In this document: one piece after another, positions 1-25,200 of the stretch
How positions within the stretch are numbered: position 1 is the stretch's first letter
Layout: every line of letters starts with the position of its first letter
Assembly: GCA_914767715.1 (NCBI GenBank)
Contig: OU612066.1
Span: forward strand, 16,559,001 to 16,623,000
Reading direction: 5' to 3'
Source of the DNA: Membranipora membranacea
Lineage: Eukaryota; Bryozoa; Gymnolaemata; Cheilostomatida; Membraniporidae
Length of the DNA stretch: 64,000 bases
The notes under the pieces: model-generated
Database searches by the model: none
What the model was told of the DNA's origin: nothing
Seen by the model: only the letters and a program-made list of their open reading frames with translations
Translations under genes and position numbers: made by a program

Positions 1-152
1 GAAAAGGAAAAAAAGACAACATCTCAAAGTTAAATTTAACCTGCATGAAAGTTTTGACTTTAAGTCAACTAGCATTCGAATCTACAGTATGGCCAGATTT
101 AGGAATTGTTTTATCACGATAGCGTGAACATAGTAGTATAAGTATTTTTAGC

Positions 153-12783
<12,631 letters not shown>

Positions 12784-15700
12784 GATTTGCGGTTAAGATT
12801 GAGTTTTCCTACAGTGAGAGAGAAATAGCATGAACAAAGAGTCATAAAGACTCATTATAATGGCCAGCTGACAGACAGGTTTCAGCTGCACCACTCTAGT
12901 ATAAGCGCCCAAACTGTGGTGGTATTGCAGGTAGAGGCATTTCATTATCGACTTTCCTCAGTTATTGAAAATGAAATGCCTCTACCAGCTATACTACCAC
13001 AGTTTGAGCCCTTACATTACTGCACCACCAACATCAATTAATAAAATACTTGACTCCTGAACTACCATGTAATCGATGTACAAAAATAGCTACACATGGA
13101 TATTGCAACAATGCATTTGGGGTATGGTGGCAAACGGATGGCGAGGGCGGCCAAGATATGAATTTTTGGGGTTGCTATCTAAGCAACACTCCGTGGTATT
13201 GTGTCTGTCAAGGGACAGAGAAATTGACCTCTAGAAATATCACGCTAAAGTGAGATGAGGACTTCTTTACCTCAGGAGGATTAAAATATTGAGATATCAA
13301 TTGCAATACCACATTTTCACACAGACTTTGCAAGGTTCCATCACCAACATTTAGGATATGTATAGTAGAAGGCCATGTAGGCCTAAGGCTGTTTCTCAAT
13401 TAGGAGTAGGCCTGCTTTTTACTGTAATACCAAAACAAACACCATTACTAATACACATACTGTAAACAAGCCGATATCTACTCAACGGATCAGCAAATAT
13501 TTTGGCACTACCTCAATGGAAGGATACTCAACACATTTCCTCACCTTTTATTTGGTTGAAGAGTATAAAGCAGAATTCTCAAGAGTTTGTAAGTTGTAGA
13601 TATCAGTTCGCTAACTCAGTGACAACAAACCGCTGTCCATTGCCTAGCAGGAAGAACCTGTGTAACTTTTAATCGAGCAGCTGCCTGAATAATCTAAAAT
13701 TATCAGAGACAAGTTGAGCGAGTGATAATCGATTCCATGCATTAATCTGACCTCTGACAATAATTGAAGAAGCAATGTTTTTCGGGAATTTTGCCTGTAT
13801 ATCTCAACTTCCTTGTTCTGATTCTCACACAAATTAGCCATGATTTGCATGACAGAATAACAGCGCAGTAGCATAAGGATGTAAATCCTTACTATGTGAT
13901 TATAACCTTGATGTGGTTTTTGGCTAATCATACAACCAATAAAAATGCATGTAAGATCATCAAAACGTTGACATACACACTCCGGTATTTTTTATATGCC
14001 ATTGTTGGTTGGATGATCTGGTGTCAGCAAATAAATTGTGGCCAAAGTTGTACTCAGGAAGTGTACACAACATTGTGAGACATGAATTACACAACTGGCA
14101 ACAAAATGCACTCTCAGACCAAACGTAATATCAAGTCAGCAACAATGACTTTCGAAAGCTAGATTTTTGTGGTTTTCACTGATATTTTTTGAGTCATTCA
14201 GATTTATCCCTGTCCTGTATATCACTTATAAGAAAATATGTGGGAAAAAATGTGCAGAATTGACACTAAACTATCACACAAATTTTGGATTGTTGGAGTT
14301 AGTAGATGCTCATTATAAGGTACTCAGAACTAGTGACGAATAAAAAATAGCCTACTGTGTGTCTTGTGGAAAATGAGCAGCCCTCATTGTATTTATATGC
14401 TCTAACTAAGAGTTGCAACTAACAGGAACATCTAGGCTAGGCACTTGACACAGTCCTGTCTTTTCCAGGCGTGGTCATTTAAATTGGGATCTCAATCTCA
14501 GTGAAAAAGAAGAGTTCTAACAATAATAACTGAGTGTGGATAAGACGGCTGCGAAGCTTTCAAAATTAGAGCCATATCAAGAAATCCAACTTTGTGGTGC
14601 CAGATATTATCGAAACAAATAAAAACAACCTCATAGGGGCTAGAGTTGAAGGGTCTTATGGATGAATAATAATGTATTCAACGAGGTAGGATTTCAATTC
14701 ATCATGCTCTCATCTTGGCTGAACTCAAATGTAGCAAAACATTATGGAACACCACAGAGAATGTTTTGTAATTACTCCAGGGAGTACGTTGGTAAGATGC
14801 AACCAACCAAGTCAATAACCAACTAAGCTCTACTAACTATAGTTATCAAAAGAAACACTGGTGGCTGCCAACTTACAACTTGTTAACACATTCAGCATTC
14901 TATTTATGCAATCAATGTTTCTGCAGTTAAACTATGTACCTACGTTTGATGACAGAGGAGGGGTGGTCAGATGGTAGATCTTCACTTACTTACTAATAAT
15001 GTAATACTTTTTCACCAACCAAGTTGTTGAGCTAGCACAGAATCACTGATATTGGTAGAAATCGCACAGGTTTCCTTCATTCAAACTGAATTTGGTCACT
15101 ATTAGACGTTTTTTGTGGTATTTGAAATCAAATTTTATCACCACATACAAGGAAGAAGCCAATTTATTTGTCAAACTCAGCCTGCTCCCTGTGATCTTGT
15201 GAACTTCTCTCTTGCTGCTTCAGTTCAGGAAGTTGCTAATGGTCAAGGTCAGTATAATAGCACGTTTTCCTAAAGATAAGTTATCACATGTATTAGGGTG
15301 ATAACCAAAACTGCCGTGGTGTCTGAAACCGGATATCAGTTCTATCATCTTAGCAGACCACTAAAAATTGTTCTGTGTTTTTCCACGCATCACCTGTTGG
15401 TAGGTATAATTTTTATCCTGCCTCATCATCAACTGTCAGATGCATGGAAGGTATTATAAGCTGTCACTGACATTACTGAAGCATGCATCTACTGGTATTA
15501 CGCCCAGAACTGTTGAAAGATCATCAGGACCCTGTTAAATTTCCTCTTGAGGATCACAGGGTGTCTATCTCGGCCATGCCCATAGGCATTATCATCCCAC
15601 AAACAATTATTTATGTAGCATATCTTGACAAGATTGTCATTCTGTAGAAACAATAGATGGAATGGATATGCCAACAAACATTTCTCACGCAATTTCCAAT

Positions 15701-16241
15701 GTTGTCCAACAATGCATACATCATCATACACCATCTTCATGGTATACATACATACAATACATTAATTAATCTTACTCTCTCTACTACTGTGTGTAATGCT
15801 GCTACAAAAATGCAGACTTTCTACTCACTCACTGAGACCAGGGAGGGTGGGAGATACCGTCCCTGCTGAGATGCCCTCCCTGCCTATGTTCGGCCCCATA
15901 CTTATTGCAATCTTATAACCTTAAACCTGTATATGGAAAAGTGCAGTAACAATGACATAATAATAATCATAATGATTATAGTGAGAACCTAATAATAAAT
16001 AAGCTGTGGACAGAGAATAGATAGATGTCAACTTAGCCATCAACAACAAGTACTACAATGTAATGATCCGTTTGGCTCGTGCTCTATCTATCTTCTCATT
16101 CTGTCTGCATCATGGAACCCATGTTATTGATACATAGTAACATACATTGATGGAGCAGACTTAGGAAATTTGTTAATAGAATGTTACAACCTCAATCTGA
16201 GCGATTCAAGCCCGCAACTCCAATCTATATTCAAGTTTAAC
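12784..16241. other. Divergent intergenic region between the Src-like kinase and the RTK
   Basis: About 3.5 kb separates the two start codons, so it should hold both promoters. I see one palindromic element (12901-13013) and no convincing exon. The small open frames here show neither recognisable domains nor splice sites in phase. A possible splice acceptor in the Src 5' leader (cactgtag, close upstream of the ATG at 12783) hints at a non-coding first exon further upstream. No clear TATA box or CpG-rich core was identified. Confidence 0.5.
12901..13013. mobile_element. MITE family C (GCTCAAACTGTG-type ends), copy 1
   Basis: Ends TAAGCGCCCAAACTGTGGTG and CACAGTTTGAGCCCTTA are inverted, with GAGGCATTTCATT / AATGAAATGCCTC inside. 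Located just upstream of the Src start codon. Other copies at 33091 and 35378. Confidence 0.7.
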
Positions 16242-19200
16242 ATGTCTTCTTTTGTCAGAAATCTTGAGGGTAAGACCATGCTGATAGCAATAGCACTGAC
16301 TTTGGTCTTGTTGCCGTCACCGTTTTCCGACGCAGCAGAACAGGATTATGTTTATGATGAGGAAAATGCTGGAGACGGTTCCGACTACAACTACACTGAT
16401 TATGATTATTATATTAGCAACCCCTTGTGCCCCATGGATATATTGAACATGAATGTTTACGATCATTTTAAAGAGTTCGATCATTCGGAGCGTATACTTG
16501 ATGTAGCGTTTTCACCATTTAACTACTCGGTTTCTAATAAAAGTAAGTATAATAGGGCTACATACAACTGTTATAAAAATGTGTCACATGTGATAAGTGT
16601 TTCGCTGTACAGGACGTTAAAGCTATTGCAGACCCGGCCAACAGTAACTTATGGCATACCGAATTATCTATACACAACAACTATTTAAAAGATGTGGAAT
16701 GAAAGTTTTTGAAATTTTTGTCAAAAGAATGTATATTTTAAAATGAGTTTAAAATTATGGGGGGGGGGGGGGTTAAAGTCTGGGGGGCTCAAACTACAAT
16801 TAACCATAATCATGAATTTTAGTTTACTCAGATGATGTCCGACAATGCTATCGCCAGATGGACGTTAGCAGGAAATCACTTGCTGATCTGTTAGATGATG
16901 CTATGTATTGTAACAGTGCATGGGAAAATCACAAGCACAAGCAACAGTTTAACTCAACACATGAGAATCTTTGCACCTCCTATGCTCCATACTGTCAAAA
17001 CCAAACCGGTAAAGTGTAATAAAATAAATACTTTATATATTGATATTCTCCATTTAATTACCAATTGCCACACTCATGTTTTTGTGAAACCTGAAACCTA
17101 AACATACTCAGTTTCCGATTGTTATTCTATTTACAGTGAGCTTTTGCAAGGCAGGGTAGCCACCATAATACTGCCTGTAGAATTTTTATAGATTTTTAAC
17201 AAAGGAGATGGTGATTGGTGATGGGTGGTCGGCCTCTAGATAAATCAATTCAACATTATTTTTCTATGATACGTGTTAAATGCATAAACCACTGAATTAG
17301 ATTCTTCTCTTAGAATGGAAATAGTATCATAGCGTTATACGGTTAGGACACTGAACACAGGGACCCATCTGACTGTTATCTGATTGGCTGTCCCTAGTAG
17401 CATGAATAATTAGCCTGAGAAATTGTCTTGTTTACAAAATTGCAAACAGTAATTATACCCCATACAGTCATTCTGCGCATGCTCAGCTCTGGGCATGAGC
17501 TGATCTCTGCAAAATTGAGCCTCGGAATTCCGAAGCCATCTGATTGGCTACCTGCTCTGGTGGCACACTCACAAATGCGTGCGGAATTGTTAGAAAGAGT
17601 TATCTTCTATTGTCACTATTAGCTAAAAGTGACTGGCAATTTATGCATGGGGTGTCCTATCTCCCTAGACCAAAATTGCAATCAGAACCCAGACTAAACT
17701 CATTGTTCTTGCACATGCGCAAATTCAAGTTACGCATGATACATACTTAGCCTTACGACATTCTCTTTGTGCTAATGATAGCCTAGTTTATCAGTGATCT
17801 ACATGCCCAGTCAGATCACGAGAGTCAGTATGCCATACAGTGTCGATGATTAGGGCATTTCTAGATTGCTACTAGGGACTGGCTATTTTTGCAAGCCCTT
17901 TGTTTTGCAAAAGAAAGCTAATGATGCTATTCCAGATATGGAATTCAATGGCATAAACATATAAACACTTTAGACTGGAAACTACTGGCGTCTTCTCTAA
18001 TTCAGTGACACAACGTCACTGCGCTATTTACTTTTTCACTGTAGCGCATAGGCCAGAATAGGAGTTATGTCCCCATACATGTATTGTAAGAATAAAACAC
18101 CCTGTTATTTCTAAATATGACCACTAAAACTAGGTACACCCAATGAATTTTATATAGCATATAGTAATAAAATATAAAATGTGATCAGTATATCGTGAAA
18201 TCAAATATTGTCCGTGCAATAACAACTTACATTATAGCTGCTTCTGGCCTGAAGAATTTGTATGAAAAATGGTGCATCGACTATTGTAAATTTAAGGTTT
18301 TGCTCAGCATTTTCACTTACTTAACTGCATCTGATCTTTCCAACTGTCAGACATGTAACGGTAAGATGGATAATACTGATGGTCCTTGAGTATGGTTTAA
18401 TTTCAAATGTATTTTGTCAACTAAAGGCTTGAAATCCGAGCTCAGAACACTGAGTCTTTGCTCTTCATATCTTGCATGATAATATTGTTGGAGATTAGCT
18501 ACTTCCGGATCATAAGATTTGATAAAATACCACAATTTAACTCACCTTGTGGGAATAATCCGCTGGCTTGCGATAGAACATGAATAAAATATTTGATAGG
18601 GATAAGAAATTGAAGTGTTATCATGGATGATTTAAATGCAGCCCAGACTGGCCCAATCAATCACATAAATATTGAGTTTAATGTGCATGCTGTAGAGAAA
18701 ATAAAAGTGGCTCAGACTGGCCAAATCAATTGATAATTTAGTGGCTGTATATTTACCAAGACTTATCTTATCAGACATGGCTGAATACAGGGAGGCCGGT
18801 CATTTTGGACCGAATAAGAGTGTTTGCAGATCCGTTTTCAAAACGGCCTCATGATGAGCGCGGATCCTTACATAACGATCGATTATTTCCCTCACAACAC
18901 TGCTTGCATACTCAGCACAACTGAATAATGAGAGATGGCCTGACTCTATAATCTTTGATAGACTTTGTTTTCATGCTACTGCATAAAAATGTATGGAGTT
19001 TTGAAAAGCGCAGTGACGTCGGTCATGAGGAATGCACTAATTTAGGGAGGACCCTGTTCATGCTTCAATTAACCAGTAGTTTTTTTAAATGTATTTATAT
19101 GTTTATGAGATTACCCCACAGCATGGAAACTTTTGTTAAAATATAAATTTCGCATATTAATTATTCGGAAAATATCCAAAATATTACTTCCCTAATCAAA

Positions 19201-22200
19201 TTATAAGGTGTTTGCAAAGTATACCAATGATATTATACATTGTGGATTTACAAAATCGATATTCTCTAATGATTCACTAGTAAGTTTTCCTAAATTCTTG
19301 GCCAGGTCGCTAAATTTAAATCAGTGAATATTTTCATCTTATAGGGTATTGTAGACATGGGTATAGGGTGCGAATTGCAAATTCTTAATACCAGCAGCTG
19401 GACTCTAATGGCTCTCTGTGGGTTCTGTTTAATACATTAGGAAGTCGCAGACAGAAGAAAAATCTTCCGCCTTTCCTACCTTAGAAAATTTAAATCAGAC
19501 AAATCTAATCTGATGTGCCATACACTACTACACAGCGGTCAAGGTGACTTGCTTGTGTTGTATCTGCAGTTTATATTTACTTGTGATGGCTGCTGAGATG
19601 GTTTTTTTTAGTTCACCACACTAAATTCCATCAGTAGCCAAGAGGAAGAACCATGAAGAACAAAGACTAAGTGTTCTGAGTTTATAAGCATTTAGTTGAC
19701 AAAAAAAACCATTTGAAATCGGACCTCACTCAAGGACCATTAGTGTTTCCCATCTTTCGTTAACACGCCTGACAGCTGGAAAGATCAGATGCAGCTTATT
19801 AGGTAAAATTCTGAGCAAAACCTTGAACTTTGAAAAGTTGACGCACCATTTTTCATACAAATGTTAAGACCAGAAACATGCTATAGCATATATTGTTATG
19901 GCACACACAATATTTGATTGCACGGTATACTTATCACATTTTTTACTTCATTAGTACATGTTCTGTAAAATTCACCGGTTTTACCCGGTTGTAGTGGTCA
20001 TATTTAGAAAAAAGGTCTTTTATTCACACATTACATTTATGTGGAGATAACTCCTATTCTGACCTATGCACCACAGAGAAAAAGTGAATAGCGCAGTGAC
20101 GTCGCGTCACTGAATTAGAGAAGACACTGAGCCTGTATCAAATAGCCAATAGTTTCCAGTCTAGAGTATTTATATGTTTATGATTAATGCCTTGATGTGT
20201 CCAACTAAGAAAAGATCGCAAATTATCCTATAGGCTAGATCTCACGGGTGCATGAATATTACAGGTTGCTGTGAGTTTGATAGGGTACCTCACGAAGAAC
20301 ACACATACTGCCATATGGAACAAGATAGCTTTCTGTTAGACTGCCGAAATGCAGATGTTCAATGTCGTCGTCTGTGGTTTGAACTTGATGTTTCGAACAT
20401 AAGTGGAATGGAAAACTGCACCTGCATGGAATTTTGGCAGACTTGTGTGCATATATGCAAAAGAAGTGAGTATGAAGCCAACTCCCTGATCTAAAACAGA
20501 CTTTGAGGCTACCCTAAGACCAATGCATGTTACAGTCAGGCTTTTTAGGATAAAGTTCTGTCCAATTCGCATGGTAAAAAATTCAATGCTCTTCTTGGTA
20601 AGAATCAATGATGTTTGAAAAGTGCCTCCCATGAGGGATGGTAACACTCATTCTCTGCATTATGATGTCACAGGGAACAGGATGTGACATAGCTTACTCA
20701 TAAGTAACTGCCTGACTATACCATGCATTGGGCTTTGGGTAGTCTTTAATTGATTATATATAAAACAAGAATGAACAATGTTATTATCAAATTTATGGTA
20801 TATGGATCACCAACACTTAGTATACATGTTATTATGATCCATCCTATGTGTGGTTGTCTTGATGAGGATTATTTTCACATTTGTAATCCCTGTTCATGAG
20901 CAATGAACATTCACATGGTGTCTCTTCCTCTTCCAAATGTAAAAAATAAGGTGGCAATAGGATCAAGGCAAAGACATCAGACTTTGTACAATTGACTCAA
21001 ATGGAATTCAATTATGTGCTAAGCTTTTTTATATGGATAATAAGGAATTCCTTCCGAGTAAATATCGGGAAATATATTTTACTGCAAGCAAAAATCTTCA
21101 ACTTGTAGGGCATGAATTTTGTTTGCACTGATTTGGTCTGAAAGTTTCTCATTTCCAAACTTTACCTGCAGGTGGAGTGCAGTTTTACAGTGAGTATCAG
21201 CCGCAGGATACAGATAATGAAGATAGCAACTACATATGTCTCAGACCCGGCAATGTGAGTAATGTTACTACAATGACCGCATCTACCCGCATTTTCGCTT
21301 AAGCTTGAGGTAGCTAAAATTAGTGTTTGCTCACATTATGTGACATAGAAACTAGCCTAATTGAATTTACCTATAATTACTCTTAAAGGGTGTTTTTTCC
21401 CTGATTGCCAACTGAGGATCATCAGGTAGTAAATATACATAGTGGTTGTGTCGTCGGTATGATGCCTTTCAATCTGTCATTTGTACACCCTCAATCCAAA
21501 CTTCAAGCAACCATAGGCTCCTTTATAGAGACATTATATCAGCATGTCAGTTGTTTCCAGTGCTGCAAGTACTGAATTATTGGTATATGTTGTATTGAAT
21601 TGCATTTTACCACTGTTGTATTGTACCTCTGCTATATTTGTATGGACTTTTTTTCCTGTCAGTACTTGTGATAGCAAATGAGACAGTGATTCCAATTACA
21701 AATGGTAGGATAAAAACTGAAATAAAAGTTAGAGCTAGCATATATTGCTCTGTTTAACAGAAATCAATAGTGTCTAAAAAGGTTTAAATTGTCAGCAAGG
21801 GAAGTCCTAGTATGAGCTGGAATGATGCGACCCCTTCTTGATGAAATGTGCATTATTGTATTATTGTGTAGGAAGAGAGCGGCTGCGCGGTGACCACTGT
21901 TCTCCAAGGTGAAAACATCATAGTGTCCTGTGCAATCGACTATCAGGCGGATCTCCGTATTTATCCGCACAATGCCAGTCAAGTACGCTACTACTGGGCT
22001 GTCTTCAGAAACGGAGTATTGGTATGTTTGTCGGGAAAATAACTGTACATGTGGTAATTGCTATATCTTCACTGGCCGGTGGCTTCATATATATTTAAAC
22101 AGCAGCATCAGCAGTTGTCTATGTTTCCCATAATCTTATCATGTAGTGACCACAAGTTGACCTCGCATTTGAACTAGTTTAAATAAAGCTTTGTTGAACC

Positions 22201-25200
22201 CTTTCTACCAGGGAAGGTGGGACACCCTCCCTGTTTCTTCTGTATTTTCAATAAGACTTAATACAAAGTTGTCCGCTCGGGATAAAAAAGAAGACAACTC
22301 AGCACACTATTTCGAGTCGCGTAAAATTCAAACTCAACTTAGCGAAGACACCACCATTGGGATAAGAAAAATTGGTATACACATGTATCAACACCTCATC
22401 GCTGTTATATATAGCTCAGGTTCATGAGTATATGAACAACATATGCACACGTATAAACAGTCAGATTTGTTTTCCAACACAATATAACGAAGTAGTATCA
22501 ATCATATTTTAGATTGACCCAAACGACCCAGGTTTCATCGTGACCATAACTCCGCATGGGCTAATAGAGATTGTGATTTTAAATGTCACTGTAGAGCTGA
22601 ACGAGGATGAGATCATGTGCTTCGCGGAAAGAGTTGACCCTGGGAGTGGTATGTTAAATAAAAGGAAGCTCATTTTGAACTGGACAATTATTGGATTATA
22701 ACATAGATATAACATTCAGGTTGTCAGACCCAGCATAAATCAACACTTGGTTAACATGTAAAGCAATGTTGTCAGCGGTGCTGGTTTCTCCAAAAGATAT
22801 ATGTATATATATATACATATATATATATATATGTAGTTTTTGACCGGAATTCCCAGTTCTGTAGCATATTATATTTTATTATTTTAGGTCACCCTGATGC
22901 TCCATTCTTCCGCAAGTACGATTTGTCAAAGCTACAGGTAGGCAAAATCAAACCGATTTCATTGTTCTTCACACTTTTGTTGCCTTCATTATTGATTTTA
23001 GTTGTCTTATGTGTTTTGATGGCTTCAATATTTTCCTCCTACTGCTGGTGGCGGCTGTTGAGACACTTTAAGTTTACGTCAAGAATGACATGACCTCACA
23101 CACCCTTTATTATTACTACTCATGACAAACTGTGTGTCCTTCAATAAAAATAGGATTTCCTAACATAGCATAATATTATTTCTGTTCTGTTAGAGCACTA
23201 CTGATGAGGCTGATGATAATGAGATCATAAACGGTGTGGGGTTCCACTTTCCACGACTTCCTTACGTGATGACAGGTGAGATCCAAAGCTATTGTACTCT
23301 GTCATTAATGCTCTAGTCAAGTCTTGTCTTGTGGTAAAAAAATTTTGTCTGCCATTTGATCCACCTTTCCAGCTCTAATATAACAAAATAAAACCTGAAA
23401 TAAACTGCTCTACGAAAGATCTTCATCATTGAGAAATACTTTTCATGATCAGACCGTAGTTGTATGCGATAACTTTCACCGATGACAACTTACTTGTTTG
23501 TTGAAGATGCATATGAAGGTGATTTTAATCGGAAAGCTGTGAAAGATCTGGAGTTCAATGTTCATGCTGTGACCAAGACAATACATAAGACTGAGTGCAC
23601 CATACAGTATGAGTACAACCCAAACTATGTCTTCCAAATCAGGTACCGGACGTCTTCCTATTATTTTCAAAGCCTGTTATTTTCTTCTATCGTCAGACTT
23701 GTACCCTTTGACCCTTATTTTTACTACACTTCGGTGTCCATGCTCAGAAGAGTAATTTCTAGCATTGGTATATAGATTGCATGGTTTGTAGATGTATTAT
23801 TACTGCATGAACATTTCTTATTTTTCATTAATTCATACTTCCCAATTGCCTCAATTAATTCAAGCTTGCATTTAATTTTTTAATAACACGGTATGTCTAC
23901 AAAATTCCATCAATGCAATTCCCATTATTATTGTGTCTATTTTTTGTATTATTTATATAGGCTTAAATAAATAGATACGCTTCATATCATTGACTGGTCT
24001 CACTAGGAATTCCAGAATATTGCATTGTGGGAAGTGGGCTACTGATTAACGAATGCTACCAAAGAAATAATAAATTGCTACAGAAATATCCATGTAGATA
24101 ACATGTGTGTTTATTTGTAGATTTTTGTTACAGGAACATTCTTGTAGATGTCATGTTCGATTATTTGTAGATTTTTGGATATGCAGCTGCTTTGGATTAG
24201 TAATTGGACACAGAACAAGCTTGAGTATGACGAGGATTATTTTAGCTTTGAGAGTATACCTCCAGACTGGTAATGAGTTGCACATGACTCTATTAATCAT
24301 CAATTCTTTGCAAGGAGATTAGTTGGGTGCTTGAAAATATCTCTACTTTTGTCATGTTACAGTTCTTAAAGCGGATAAGGCAGTTGGTAGTAATTGATTT
24401 TAATTTCTTAACAACCTTTTCTCAGCCTTCATCAAATTCCTAATCATGTCTGCAACATGAGCGCAACTGTGGCCATTCTCAAAAGATTATCTCAGTTGTA
24501 AATGATTACCAACTAAAGCAAGGGCCAACAACTTCAAGAAGTGCCTCGTAATAAGCATAATATCTATATGCACAGAAAGATTTTGCTGTGCACCATCCCA
24601 ATTAATACAGAAACAGTCAAAGCCGGTTCTACAGAATTCTTAGAACCAAACGTGATGTGACATGAGGACCTATGATTATGTATTCCAGGTTGGAAATAGA
24701 GTGGTTGAACAAGACCCTCGTTAGTTTTCTGGTGGAAGGCGAAAACCCAATAGCCGAGCCGTATCGTATAGCTCCAGATGAGCGACGCTATTTTAATATC
24801 ACGCTGACCGGCACATTTGAAGTACAACCCAATCTGGGTGGCTTATTGAAATGTACACTGAACACGGCCGTGTCTATGATGTCAGACGGGATCACCATCT
24901 ACAGTAAGTCATGTCATCTGTTAGTCTAAGTGCTCAGACAGCCCCAATGCAAGTTCGTGGCATGACATTATGATGGAAATGTGTGGTTGATAATATAATT
25001 CCACAAAGTCGCATTGGAGCTGTCTGAGCACTCCCGTTACTATTTTTACTCAAATACTGGTTTTTTTCGGCACTATTCGGAAAACATTCCGCTACTGGAA
25101 TGAAATAGACTGCCAATAGAAGGTAAAAAATAAAACTGGACAGAGGAATTAATGTCGTATAATCAGTAGTCATAGTTATTTAGATTATTGGCAAATCAAG

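Noticed and set aside
16170-16241. RTK start at the first Met of the open frame (16170)
   Set aside because: It would put about 36 polar residues before the hydrophobic core. The Met at 16242 (or 16278) gives a normal signal peptide.
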